57,796 bases of DNA. Origin: Hyphomicrobiaceae bacterium (GTDB taxonomy: Bacteria; Pseudomonadota; Alphaproteobacteria; Rhizobiales; Hyphomicrobiaceae). The position numbers were made by a program, and so were the translations under genes. Positions within the stretch are counted from its first letter, which is position 1, and the number at the start of each line of letters is the position of its first letter. Positions 1-8,010 of this stretch are shown here, one piece after another. The notes under the pieces are model-generated. The model was not told the origin of the DNA. It ran no database searches and saw only the letters and a program-made list of their open reading frames with translations. The DNA is taken from positions 1-57,796 of the forward strand of contig JALHMC010000028.1 of NCBI GenBank assembly GCA_022844225.1, in the 5' to 3' direction.

Positions 1-2
1 GC

Positions 3-311
3 CTGATCGCCACCTATCGTTGGCTCGCCCACGAGCTGACCGATCAGGCTAATACAGGTGCGACGGCCAACGGCCGACAAATCCGGGAGGAGCTCGATAC
101 GCTCTTTCTCGAGATCGTGAACGCACCGAGTGATGAGCCGGAGATCTGCTGCGTCCAGGTTGATTTCCTGGTGTCCGCACTCGCCGAACAGACTCACGAT
201 GCGGGCGTGCGCGAGATGTTGCGCGAGGCGGTCAGCACTCACGTCAGACATCTCGCCAGCCGTATCCCGCGCGACAATCGAAGTCAGCGGCCCGCATCCC
301 AGCGTCACTGA
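3..311 (+). CDS. 3' end of an unidentified gene (partial)
   Basis: An open frame runs from the window edge to a TGA ending at 311 and gives about 102 residues; the true start lies outside. The visible part is mostly helical and acidic-to-neutral, with a Cys-Cys pair (EICCVQVD) near residue 56 and a basic, Gln/Arg-rich tail. No domain is recognisable. A GTG at 117 could be read as a start, but the frame stays open upstream with normal-looking composition, so this is more likely the tail of a longer gene. It converges on the minus-strand SDR gene, with only 18 bases between the stops. Confidence 0.5.
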   Translation: MIATYRWLAHELTDQANTGATANGRQIREELDTLFLEIVNAPSDEPEICCVQVDFLVSALAEQTHDAGVREMLREAVSTHVRHLASRIPRDNRSQRPASQRH

Positions 312-329
312 CTGAACCGGGCCCGTTGC

Positions 330-1082
330 TCAGAACTGATATCGCCGCAAACCGCCATCGACCGGGATGACCGTTCCGGTGATGTAGCTGGCGATCGGCG
401 ATGCTAGGAAGCAGACGAGATTGGCGACGTCCTCGGGCTCGCCATAGCGGCCCACGGGGATCTCGTTGTCGGCCTGCCATTGCCGATATTCGGGGCTGTA
501 GTTGCGCCGGATCTGCTCGCTCATGATCCGGCCCGGCGGGATCGAGTTCACGGTGATGCCGTGCTTGCCGACCTCACGGCTGAGCCCTTTGGCCCAGGCG
601 TGAATACCGGCCTTTGCCGAAAAGGCACCGTTGACGCCCTCCGGCTCCGACTTGCCGGTGATGTTGACGATCCGCCCCCATTTGCGTGCGATCATCTGAT
701 CGAGCAGACGGTGGGCGAGTTGGCGGGGACGCGTGAAATTCAGCGTCATCGCCTCGTGCCATTGCTCGTCGGTGGCATCTTTGCCGAACTGCCGGCTGCC
801 ACCGGCATTGTTGATCAGGATGTCGACCGCGCCGAGGCCGTCGAGCGCTGCTTTCGCCGTCCGGTCGGCGGCTTCCTCGGCTAGCACATCCTGCACGATG
901 ATCACGGGCTTTACGCCACCGGCGGCCACGATGCCGGCGGCCACCTCTTCGAGCAGATTGCCCCGGCGGGCCGCGAGCGCGAGACGAACCCCCTCGCGTC
1001 CGAAGGCCTCGGCGATACCCCGGCCAATGCCCATGCTGGCACCGGTGACGAGAGCCGTTTTGCCTTCCAGTCCGAGCTTCAT
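330..1082 (-). CDS. SDR-family oxidoreductase lacking the usual catalytic tyrosine
   Basis: 250 residues, the usual length of a classical short-chain dehydrogenase/reductase. The NAD(P)-binding TGASMGIG motif is at residues 13-20 and NNAG at 91-94, with ITGKS (Ser145) where the catalytic Ser is expected. The YxxxK motif is altered: Lys157 is there (AFSAKAG), but the position four residues earlier is Ala and no Tyr lies nearby. The C-terminus carries the normal GTVIPVDGG. The start at 1082 is preceded by GGGAGA; an upstream in-frame extension to 1481 overlaps the next gene and is not credible. The substrate cannot be told. Either a specialised SDR subfamily or a non-catalytic member; the fold assignment is certain. 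Confidence 0.85.
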   Translation of the reverse strand: MKLGLEGKTALVTGASMGIGRGIAEAFGREGVRLALAARRGNLLEEVAAGIVAAGGVKPVIIVQDVLAEEAADRTAKAALDGLGAVDILINNAGGSRQFGKDATDEQWHEAMTLNFTRPRQLAHRLLDQMIARKWGRIVNITGKSEPEGVNGAFSAKAGIHAWAKGLSREVGKHGITVNSIPPGRIMSEQIRRNYSPEYRQWQADNEIPVGRYGEPEDVANLVCFLASPIASYITGTVIPVDGGLRRYQF

Positions 1083-1159
1083 GATTGCGTCTCCCGTGAT
1101 CTGGTTTCGCTCCAGCCTATCGGGAGGATTGCCTCGCGCAAGTAAAAGGCGCGTGCCCG

Positions 1160-1459
1160 TCAGTCTGCCTGCCGGCCGAAAATCTTGGCTGGCACGAGCA
1201 TCGCCATGGCCGACGCCAGCAAGCCCAGCAGTGCGCCAACGAGTGGTTCGGGCACGATGGCCATCGCGCCCTTGACCGTCCAGGCCATGAGGATAATCAG
1301 CACAGCGACGAGCACCAGTGACAAACCGGTGGCAACGCCGTCCCTGTCCCAGAACGTGCCCGGCTTTGCAGCACGGATGAAACGCGCCACCAGCCAGAGA
1401 ACGACGCCGAGGCCGGCCGAACCCGCCAAACCGAAAAAGAGGTTGATCGCTCCGTACAT
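1160..1459 (-). CDS. Small integral membrane protein, unknown function
   Basis: 99 residues with three likely membrane helices: about residues 5-27, 44-64 and 72-90. The polar loop between the first two carries a short GTFWDRDG stretch. I recognise no family. It lies between the SDR gene and the two-component genes on the same strand, with 77 bases to the SDR start. The ATG at 1459 is chosen because the first helix begins just after it; longer frames run into the response-regulator gene. Confidence 0.6.
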   Translation of the reverse strand: MYGAINLFFGLAGSAGLGVVLWLVARFIRAAKPGTFWDRDGVATGLSLVLVAVLIILMAWTVKGAMAIVPEPLVGALLGLLASAMAMLVPAKIFGRQAD

Positions 1460-1552
1460 CGTGTCGCCCCCGCAATTCCAAAGCTTGCGGCGCCCGATGC
1501 GCCGGTCGGCCGCTGGAGCGACGGTAGAGGCGCGTGCATTTTCACATGGAGT

Positions 1553-1579
1553 AAAGTTCGACGCCAAACGCGTAACTTT
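1553..1579. terminator. Hairpin between the two-component operon and the small membrane gene
   Basis: Imperfect inverted repeat: AAAGTT, a CG bulge, ACGC, a five-base loop, then GCGT and AACTTT. It sits 33 bases beyond the response-regulator stop and 94 bases before the next start, so it could end the two-component transcript or act as an operator. No clear T-run follows on the minus strand. Confidence 0.3.
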
Positions 1580-1611
1580 TCCGTAAAATTCCTCATCCCT
1601 CATCGCGGACG

Positions 1612-2328
1612 TCACTCGCGTTTGGCAACGGCATCGCGTGGCGCCATGAGGCGGTAGCCGACCCCGAGTTCGGTGGTCAAAATTTCCGGACGAGCCGGAT
1701 CCAGCTCCACTTTCTGGCGAACCTTGCGCACCAGGATGCGCAGGTAGTGCGACGCGTCGGCATGCGCCGCCCCCCAAATTTCTCGTAGCAGATGCTGATG
1801 GGTGACGACCTTGCCCCAGTGCTGGGCCAGGATCTCGAGCAACCGGTACTCCTTCGGGGTGACCGGCATCGCTTTACCCCCGACCTCGATGCGGCGGTGG
1901 GCGAGATCGATGGTCAGAGCCCCCACGGTGACTGTTGGCTGCAGCGCGGCACCGGGCGCCTTACGGCGGAGCGCTGCCCGCGCGCGGGCCAGCAGCTCGG
2001 CCATGCTGAACGGCTTCACGACGTAGTCGTCGGCGCCAAGGTCGAGCACACGAACCTTCTCGCCCTCGTGGAACCGCACGGACAGAACGATGATCGGCAC
2101 GTTCGACCAGGAACGCAGGCGCTCGATGACGTGCGTGCCGTCGTGGTCGGGCAACCCGAGATCGACGACGACAAGATCGAACGGCTTCAGCGTCGCTCGC
2201 CGAATTCCACCGAGCGCCGAGTCGGCCTCGTCGACCTCGAGCCCGTCGAGTTCGAAGCCGGCTCTGAGGAACCGCCGCATTTGAGGCTCGTCCTCGACCA
2301 GAAGGACGTTTTGCCTTGGACTACTCAT
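1612..2328 (-). CDS. OmpR/KdpE-type DNA-binding response regulator
   Basis: 238 residues. The N-terminal receiver domain has the acidic pocket (VEDE, residues 11-14), the phospho-acceptor Asp56 in VVVDLGLP, and the conserved Lys in DDYVVKPFS near residue 105. The C-terminal winged helix of the OmpR class ends GVGYRL near residue 228. The start overlaps the kinase stop by 8 bases (2321-2328), so the two are co-translated. The sequence is closest to KdpE among regulators I know, but no kdpFABC potassium pump is in the window, so the target genes are unknown. Confidence 0.9.
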   Translation of the reverse strand: MSSPRQNVLLVEDEPQMRRFLRAGFELDGLEVDEADSALGGIRRATLKPFDLVVVDLGLPDHDGTHVIERLRSWSNVPIIVLSVRFHEGEKVRVLDLGADDYVVKPFSMAELLARARAALRRKAPGAALQPTVTVGALTIDLAHRRIEVGGKAMPVTPKEYRLLEILAQHWGKVVTHQHLLREIWGAAHADASHYLRILVRKVRQKVELDPARPEILTTELGVGYRLMAPRDAVAKRE

Positions 2329-3913
2329 CGTTGCCACCCAGCTCCTGCATTTGATCCGGCGTTGCCGACGGCAGTCCGATCGTGACCCGCGTACCTGCCC
2401 CGTCCTCTCGCACGGCCGCCGTGATCTGCCCGCCACACGCCGTGACGAAGGCATTGGCGATCCATAGGCCGAGACCCGTCCCTCGGGTCAATGTCCGGGC
2501 TTGGCTGCCGCGATAGAACTTCTCGAAGATGTGCGGCAACTCCTCCGGTGCCAGTCCCGTGCCTCGATCCGAGATCGAGATCTCGACCTCTCCGCGGCAG
2601 GCACGCGCCATGACTCGGATTTCCTGGCCCGCGTCCGAGTAGCGAGCCGCATTGTCGAGTACGAGGCCGAGTGCACCGCTGGCCAGAGCGACGTCGGCTT
2701 TGAGAAGTGGAAGGTCCGCCGGGCAATCCACCACGAGGGCGTGAGCGGCCAGTTCACGATGTTTGGCTTCCAAACAGGCATTGATCAGATCGGCAGGTTC
2801 GATCCAGGACAGCTCCGGCATCAGCCGCGCGCTCGACAGGATGGCGGCATCCAGCATCTTCTGAATGTCACCATTAAGCCGCTCGGCCTCGTCCACGACG
2901 ATCTGAGTGAGAGCGGATAATCGAGGATCCCCGGCAACGGCAGGCGCCCCTGCGAGCACAGAGGCCGAGCCGAGGATGGAGGCGAGAGGCGTACGCAAAC
3001 CGTGCGAGGCCGAGCCGATGATCGCCTCGCGAAGGGCCTCGGAACGGCGCCGGACCTCGGCTTCGGCCACCGTCGTGGCGAGATCCAGGCGGTCGAACGT
3101 GACAGCGGCTTCCTTGAGCAGCATATCCACGCCGGCCCCGAGTTGATCGATATCCGTCGCGGCAGCCCGATCGAGCTCTACGATCAGAATACCCGGCGCC
3201 GTGGCACTGCGCGAGAAGGGCCTGAGAAGCCACCGCCGATCCCCGTCCGGATCCGACACCACTCGGCCCGCCGAAGGCTCCTCGCCCGCAGCGAGCTGCA
3301 AGACGGCCTGCCGCACGGATAGCGGCAATCGCGCCAGCTCACCCGACGTGTCGGAACGACTGTCGCCGGCTTCTGGCGTGACGACGGTCACCTCCTGACC
3401 GACGAGGGCGCTGGCATGATCGCGGATCGCCGTCACGATCGCATCCGGCCCATCCGTCGCTGCGAGTTTCCGCGAGAACGCGTAGAGCAGCTCCAGCTGG
3501 CGATAGTTGCGGGCCGCCATGCTGGCGTGTCGCTGTGCTGCCGATGAAAGATGGCTGGTGATGGCAGCGACCGCCACGAACATGGCTAGGGCGACCGCAT
3601 CGTCGGGACTGAGCACCCGCAGACTGTAGATCGGCGCATAGAAGAAGTAGGCCGAGGTTGCCGTGCCGCTGAATGCAGCCGCCAAAGCCGCGACCAATCC
3701 GAGCCTCGTGGCTGCGACGATCACCGGGATGAGGAACAGGATGCTGACGCTGCTCACTCCCAGCGCCCCTTTTACAACGAGTGCCGCCGGCGCGAAGGCG
3801 AGGGTCAACAGGCAGCCGAGGCCGATGTGACCGAGGAGGCGCGACCATGGCTCTCCCATCGCCGGCCATGTCACTATCGGGAGGGTCGATCGTTCGAGCG
3901 ACGCGTTCGGCAT
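2321..3913 (-). CDS. KdpD-like sensor histidine kinase without the N-terminal KdpD domain
   Basis: 530 residues. A DUF4118-type membrane region with four closely packed helices lies at about residues 30-125, including the typical YFFYAPIYSLRV. A GAF-like segment follows (about 140-250), then a HisKA domain with the autophosphorylation site His304 in SHGLRTPLAS. The ATPase domain shows an N-box region (LVLDNAARYS), DRGTGLAPEE and GTGLGLWIAN. KdpD proteins usually carry about 370 extra N-terminal residues (KdpD and Usp domains); these are absent. The gene overlaps its response regulator and is divergent from the M20 peptidase gene at 4066. Confidence 0.88.
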   Translation of the reverse strand: MPNASLERSTLPIVTWPAMGEPWSRLLGHIGLGCLLTLAFAPAALVVKGALGVSSVSILFLIPVIVAATRLGLVAALAAAFSGTATSAYFFYAPIYSLRVLSPDDAVALAMFVAVAAITSHLSSAAQRHASMAARNYRQLELLYAFSRKLAATDGPDAIVTAIRDHASALVGQEVTVVTPEAGDSRSDTSGELARLPLSVRQAVLQLAAGEEPSAGRVVSDPDGDRRWLLRPFSRSATAPGILIVELDRAAATDIDQLGAGVDMLLKEAAVTFDRLDLATTVAEAEVRRRSEALREAIIGSASHGLRTPLASILGSASVLAGAPAVAGDPRLSALTQIVVDEAERLNGDIQKMLDAAILSSARLMPELSWIEPADLINACLEAKHRELAAHALVVDCPADLPLLKADVALASGALGLVLDNAARYSDAGQEIRVMARACRGEVEISISDRGTGLAPEELPHIFEKFYRGSQARTLTRGTGLGLWIANAFVTACGGQITAAVREDGAGTRVTIGLPSATPDQMQELGGNDE

Positions 3914-3982
3914 GAGCGTTCACCTGGTGCCCGGGTCCTGATCGGACGGAACCGCAGCGCTGCACGTCTAGCACGACGCAAA

Positions 3983-3998
3983 CTCGTATTACTACGAG
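3983..3998. promoter_or_regulatory. Perfect inverted repeat in the divergent kinase / peptidase promoter region
   Basis: CTCGTA-TTAC-TACGAG, six-base arms with a four-base spacer, lies in the 152-base gap between the divergent kinase (start 3913) and peptidase (start 4066) genes. Placement and symmetry suit an operator for a dimeric regulator, possibly the neighbouring response regulator, although OmpR-class proteins usually bind direct repeats. Function is inferred from position only. Confidence 0.35.
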
Positions 3999-4065
3999 GC
4001 ACTGTTGGCAGATGCGCAGTGTCTTGCTTAACTGTTCCCGGTAATCGCACGAGGAGGCGGCAGGC

Positions 4066-5256
4066 ATGGCGGCAACGGTGGGGAGCAGGACGCTGACACC
4101 CGAGGAGGCTCGCGTCACTGGATGGCTCGCCGAGCAGAAGGGCGCCATGCTGCGGCTGCTCGAGGACGTCGTGAACATCGACAGCGGCAGCTACGACAAG
4201 GCGGGAGTCGATGCCGTAGGCGAGCGTTTCGTGCGCTTCTTCCAGAACGAGGGCCTTCTCGTCGACATTGAGCCTCATGAGACCTACGGCGATGCAATCC
4301 ACATCCGCCTCGACGATGCGCCCACGAATGAGAAGCCCATTCTTTTGATGGGCCATCGCGACACCGTTTTCCCCAAGGGTGAGGTCCAGCGCCGGCCGTT
4401 TCGCATAGAGGGCGGACGCGCCTACGGGCCGGGCGTCGGCGACATGAAGGGCGGCCTCGTGTTGAACGCCTTCGTGCTCGCGGCATTCAAACGCCATGGC
4501 GGCAACCCCGCGCCGCTGGCCGGACTGATCACATCTGACGAAGAAATCGCCTCGCCGGCATGCCGCGCAGTCATCGAGCGTGCCGCGCGCGACGCACGCT
4601 GTGTCCTGAACTCGGAGCCGGGGCGGCCCTCCGGCAACGTTGTGACAGGCCGAAAGGGCGGCGTTTTCATGCGCATGGAGGTGCGCGGCAAGGCGGCACA
4701 TTCGGGCGGCAACTTCGAGCAGGGCATCTCGGCCATCGGCGAGATCGCCCACAAGATCGTGGCATTGCACGCCCTGACCGATCTGCCGCGAGGCATCACG
4801 GTCAACGTCGGCCTCGTCAGCGGCGGGCAATCCGTTAACACGACCGCGCCACTGGCTGAGGGACGCATCGACCTGCGCTACGTGAAGCCGGGCGACCGCA
4901 AATTTGCCCTGGATGCCATTTCACGCATCATCGAGACGGCGACGGTTCCCGGCACCACGGCGTCGCTCGAGATTCTCGGCGAGTTCCTGCCGTTGACCAA
5001 GCCAGTCGGCAGCGAAGAGCTGTTCGCTACCTACGTCGATGCGGCGGCGAGCGCCGGCCTCAAGGTTGCCGGCGAGTTCTCGGGCGGCTGCGCCGATTCC
5101 GGATTCACCACGTCTGTCGGCTGTCCGACCATCTGCGCGACCGGTCCGGTCGGTGGCAATGCTCACACGCCGGACGAGTTCATGGAGGTCGAAACGCTCG
5201 TTCCACGGGCACAGGCCATGGCGCTCGCCATCATGCGCATGCCCGCAGCCGGCTGA
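4066..5256 (+). CDS. M20-family metallopeptidase (glutamate carboxypeptidase-like)
   Basis: 396 residues, of the CPG2/ArgE/DapE class of di-zinc hydrolases that cleave N-acyl amino acids or dipeptides. Metal and catalytic residues are in place: His97 and Asp99 in GHRDTVFP, the bridging Asp126 in GVGDMKGG, Glu159/Glu160 in SDEEIAS, Glu184 in NSEPGR, and His367 in GGNAHTPDE. The dimerisation lid is between, with GKAAHSGG. No signal peptide is seen, so it is probably cytoplasmic. The start has AGGAGG just upstream. The class III aminotransferase gene follows 90 bases downstream, consistent with release and then catabolism of an amino acid. Confidence 0.88.
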   Translation: MAATVGSRTLTPEEARVTGWLAEQKGAMLRLLEDVVNIDSGSYDKAGVDAVGERFVRFFQNEGLLVDIEPHETYGDAIHIRLDDAPTNEKPILLMGHRDTVFPKGEVQRRPFRIEGGRAYGPGVGDMKGGLVLNAFVLAAFKRHGGNPAPLAGLITSDEEIASPACRAVIERAARDARCVLNSEPGRPSGNVVTGRKGGVFMRMEVRGKAAHSGGNFEQGISAIGEIAHKIVALHALTDLPRGITVNVGLVSGGQSVNTTAPLAEGRIDLRYVKPGDRKFALDAISRIIETATVPGTTASLEILGEFLPLTKPVGSEELFATYVDAAASAGLKVAGEFSGGCADSGFTTSVGCPTICATGPVGGNAHTPDEFMEVETLVPRAQAMALAIMRMPAAG

Positions 5257-5346
5257 AACACGCAAAGTTATCCCCGAGCGTCCCGCTCGGATGTAGGATA
5301 TCCGCCAATATCCCAACTGGGACCTCGGCCACAGGAGCCCCTCGCA

Positions 5347-6681
5347 ATGCCGACGACCGCGCCAACAGCAGCCGAGCGACTTGCGCCGAATGCCACGCTC
5401 TCCGAGGCACTGGAAGCAGCCCGTGCCCATTACACGGCCGCCAATCCGACGAGCCTCGCACTGCACTCTCGTGCCGAGAAGTCGCTGCCAGGCGGCAACA
5501 CGCGCACTGTTCTGTTCTACGGGCCGTTTCCGTTGCGCTTCGCGGGCGGCGACGGCTGCCACCTGACCGACGTCGACGGTCATGGCTATGTCGACTTCCT
5601 GGCGGAGTACACGGCCGGCATGTTCGGCCATTCCCATCCGGTGATCCGGCGCGCTATCGAGAGGGCGCTCGATTTCGGCGTCAACATCGGTGGCCATACC
5701 GAGCATGAAGTCCATCTCGCCGAGGCGGTCACGGCCCGCTTCCCATCCATGCAGCGCGTGCGCTTCACCAACTCGGGCACCGAGGGCAACCTGATGGCGG
5801 TCTCGCTCGCCCGTGCCTTCACGAAGCGCTCGAAAGTGCTTGTCTTCACAGGCGGATACCATGGCGGCGTGCTGTACTTCCGCAAGGGCGGCTCGCCCGT
5901 CAACGCGCCGTTTCCCGTTCTCGTCGCCCGTTACAACGACCTCGAGAGTGTCAGGGCGCTGGCCGAACCGAATGCGGCCGATCTCGCCTGCATTATCGTC
6001 GAGCCCATGTTCGGCTCGACCGGCTGCGTGCCGGCCTCGACCGAGTTCCTCGCAGGACTGCGCCAGATTGCAGACAAAACCGGTGCGCTCCTCATCTTCG
6101 ACGAGGTGATGACCTCGCGACTTGCTCCCGGCGGACTGCAGAGCGTGCTCGGCGTCGAGCCTGACCTCACCACCCTCGGCAAGTACGTCGGCGGCGGCAT
6201 GTCGTTCGGTGCCTTCGGCGGCCGCGCCGACGTGATGTCGCTGTTCGACCCCGCACGGCCAGATGGGTTGCCTCATGCCGGCACGTTCAACAACAACACG
6301 CTGACGATGAGCGCGGGTCTCGCAGCGCTGACCGAGGTGGCGACCCCCGCAGCCGTGACCGCTCTCAATGCACGGGGCGACCGCCTCCGCGAAACGCTCA
6401 ACGGCATCGCCAAAAAGGGCAAGGCCCGCATGCAGTTCACGGGGCGCGGCTCGATGATGGCGGTTCACTTCCGCGACGGCGAGATCCGCGACGAGGTCGA
6501 CGCGGACGCGGGCAACCAGGACCTCAAGGAGTTGTTCTTCTTCGATCTCCTCGACCGCGGTGTCTATATGGCGCGGCGCGGGATGATCGTTCTGTCGCTG
6601 GTCCAGGATGAAGCGGCGTTTGCGCGTCTCGAAGGCGCCGTCGAGGACTTCGTTCGCCTCCGGGCAAGGTTCCTCACCTGA
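5347..6681 (+). CDS. Class III PLP aminotransferase, glutamate-1-semialdehyde aminomutase-like
   Basis: 444 residues of the fold-type I aminotransferase class III family. GSGTEG-like NSGTEGN is at residues 142-148, the pyridine-nitrogen Asp in FDEVMTS at 251-257, and the Schiff-base Lys279 in LTTLGKYVGGG. The spacing and the GGGMSFGAFGG tail resemble HemL, but the N-terminus (LPGGNTRTVLFYGPFP) matches the catabolic relatives often annotated as aspartate aminotransferase family proteins rather than true HemL. With the M20 peptidase upstream, a role in amino-acid or beta-amino-acid use is more likely than haem synthesis. Confidence 0.82.
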   Translation: MPTTAPTAAERLAPNATLSEALEAARAHYTAANPTSLALHSRAEKSLPGGNTRTVLFYGPFPLRFAGGDGCHLTDVDGHGYVDFLAEYTAGMFGHSHPVIRRAIERALDFGVNIGGHTEHEVHLAEAVTARFPSMQRVRFTNSGTEGNLMAVSLARAFTKRSKVLVFTGGYHGGVLYFRKGGSPVNAPFPVLVARYNDLESVRALAEPNAADLACIIVEPMFGSTGCVPASTEFLAGLRQIADKTGALLIFDEVMTSRLAPGGLQSVLGVEPDLTTLGKYVGGGMSFGAFGGRADVMSLFDPARPDGLPHAGTFNNNTLTMSAGLAALTEVATPAAVTALNARGDRLRETLNGIAKKGKARMQFTGRGSMMAVHFRDGEIRDEVDADAGNQDLKELFFFDLLDRGVYMARRGMIVLSLVQDEAAFARLEGAVEDFVRLRARFLT

Positions 6682-6767
6682 GCCGCCGCCTCAGCATTCG
6701 CGAGCCGGGATCGACGACCATTTGCCGCCCGCCATTCGCTTGCGCTGCTGCGCCGCACAATTTGATA

Positions 6768-6796
6768 TTGCAATGCATCAATCGCGTGCTTATCTT
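6768..6796 (+). promoter_or_regulatory. Candidate sigma-70-type promoter for the GcrA-domain gene
   Basis: A -35-like TTGCAA (6768-6773) and a -10-like TATCTT (6791-6796) are separated by 17 bases in a locally A+T-rich stretch, 42 bases before the ATG at 6839. Position and spacing are right; this is pattern matching only. Confidence 0.4.
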
Positions 6797-6838
6797 TTGT
6801 GTGACAGTAACAGTTCAGCAAACGTATAGGGAGTGGTC

Positions 6839-7084
6839 ATGGCCGAGAAACCAGCCAAGTTCAAGACGCTTCTGGAGCTTGAAGCCACCGATTGCCGTTG
6901 GCCGGTAGGCGATCCACGCCAGGACGGCTTCCATTTTTGCGGCGCACAACAAGTGCTCGGTCGGCCGTATTGTATCGCGCACTGGCAGATGTCGTTCGTG
7001 CCTGGTAAGAGCCGCCAGCCTTCCGTTACTGCGGCATTGGCCACCGCAACCGCTCTGCCGCCACCCGCCAAGCGGGCCGCTTAA
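6839..7084 (+). CDS. Small protein with a GcrA C-terminal-type CxxC/H domain
   Basis: 81 residues. Residues 19-49 contain CRWPVGDP, FHFCG and RPYCIAHW. This matches the conserved C-terminal segment I know from the alphaproteobacterial cell-cycle regulator GcrA (CRWP-G-P, FHFCG, PYC--H), with three Cys and one His in a likely zinc-binding pattern. The N-terminal DNA-binding half of GcrA is missing: only 18 residues precede the motif. The last 25 residues are Ala/Pro-rich. The ATG at 6839 has GGGAG six bases upstream; a GTG at 6833 would overlap that site. A truncated paralogue or a stand-alone sigma-interacting module are both possible. Confidence 0.7.
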   Translation: MAEKPAKFKTLLELEATDCRWPVGDPRQDGFHFCGAQQVLGRPYCIAHWQMSFVPGKSRQPSVTAALATATALPPPAKRAA

Positions 7085-7093
7085 TAGCATGGC

Positions 7094-7116
7094 CTCGCGC
7101 GTCGGCGACGCGCGAG
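7094..7116. terminator. Perfect GC-rich hairpin after the GcrA-domain gene
   Basis: CTCGCGCGTC and GACGCGCGAG form a ten-base perfect stem with a three-base loop, starting 9 bases after the stop at 7084. No T-run follows, so it would be a non-canonical terminator or an RNA-stabilising end. Confidence 0.45.
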
Positions 7117-7183
7117 CGGACGCTGGCTCCATCCGCTGCTAATCTCCGTTGCGACGGTCCTCGATGGGCCCCGCGACAATCAA

Positions 7184-7870
7184 ATGGAGAGCAGCATGGA
7201 GCCGGATCGGAACAAGAAGCGCCGCATCGTACTGGTTCACGCCGTCCAAGTCGCCATGGAGCCGGTCGAACAGGCCTTCAGGCGGCTCTGGCCAGAAGCT
7301 GAGCGCGTCAACCTGCTCGACGACTCGCTCTCCGTCGATCGCGGCCAGCAGCCCGATCTCACGCCCGCAATGTTCGATCGCTTCGATCGCCTCGGTGCCT
7401 ATGCCCGGGATATCGGAGCCGACGGCGTGTTGTTCACATGCTCGGCGTTCGGGGAGGCCATTGAGGCCGTCGCTCGCGCTCTCCCGATCCCCGTGCTCAA
7501 GCCCAACGAGGCGATGTTCGAGGGAGCCCTCGAGTCCGGGCGCAAGATCGGTCTCATCGCCACGTTCGAGCGTTCGGTGCCCATGCTCGAGGCGGAGATG
7601 CGCGACCTCGCCGCGAAACGTGGCAAGGACGTCACCTTGCACGCCGTTTGCGAGCCCGAGGCCATGCGTGCCCTTCAGTCGGGCGATGCCGCACGTCACA
7701 ACGCACTGATGGCCGAAGCTGCAACGCGCCTCACGGATTGCGATGCGATCCTTCTCGCCCAGTTCTCCACATCCATCGCCCACGATGCGGTGTCCGCCAA
7801 GGTGCGGTGTCCGGTGCTCACGAGCCCCGGCAGCGCGGTCGCCAAAATGAAGCGTGCGCTAGCCGCCTGA
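7184..7870 (+). CDS. Asp/Glu/hydantoin-racemase-family protein missing the second catalytic Cys
   Basis: 228 residues of the Asp/Glu racemase fold (also shared by maleate isomerase and arylmalonate decarboxylase). The first catalytic Cys is clear: Cys86 in LFTCSAFG. Where the second half normally reads LGCTG-like, this protein has LLAQFSTS (residues 190-197), so the partner Cys is gone. One-Cys members can be decarboxylases or isomerases rather than racemases. The start may be the ATG at 7184 or, four codons later, 7196; neither has a strong ribosome site. The TAXI receptor gene follows, with 140 bases between them, and may deliver its substrate. Confidence 0.72.
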   Translation: MESSMEPDRNKKRRIVLVHAVQVAMEPVEQAFRRLWPEAERVNLLDDSLSVDRGQQPDLTPAMFDRFDRLGAYARDIGADGVLFTCSAFGEAIEAVARALPIPVLKPNEAMFEGALESGRKIGLIATFERSVPMLEAEMRDLAAKRGKDVTLHAVCEPEAMRALQSGDAARHNALMAEAATRLTDCDAILLAQFSTSIAHDAVSAKVRCPVLTSPGSAVAKMKRALAA

Positions 7871-7881
7871 GCTTTTAAGCC

Positions 7882-7902
7882 TGACGACATCATCAGTCGT
7901 CA
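7882..7902. promoter_or_regulatory. Inverted repeat between the racemase-like and TAXI genes
   Basis: TGACGAC, seven spacer bases, GTCGTCA: a perfect seven-base dyad 12 bases after the stop at 7870 and 109 bases before the next start. There is no T-run, so an operator is as likely as a terminator. Confidence 0.3.
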
Positions 7903-8010
7903 TCAAATTGCCAAGATATCGCTTTGGTTGCCTCTGGGGGCAGGAGCCGGCGCGGTCGCCCGCATGCGAGCGCGCAAATTCGGCCGCTGGCCAACGGGGG
8001 GACGACACGC

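Noticed and set aside
4921..6468. A 515-codon minus-strand ORF opposite the peptidase and aminotransferase genes
   Set aside because: It is antisense to two well-supported genes, spans their gap, and its product is Arg/His/Gly-rich without motifs; a common artefact of GC-rich coding DNA.
5347..6681. Naming the class III aminotransferase hemL
   Set aside because: The fold is shared, but the N-terminal segment and the peptidase neighbour fit catabolic relatives better than haem biosynthesis.
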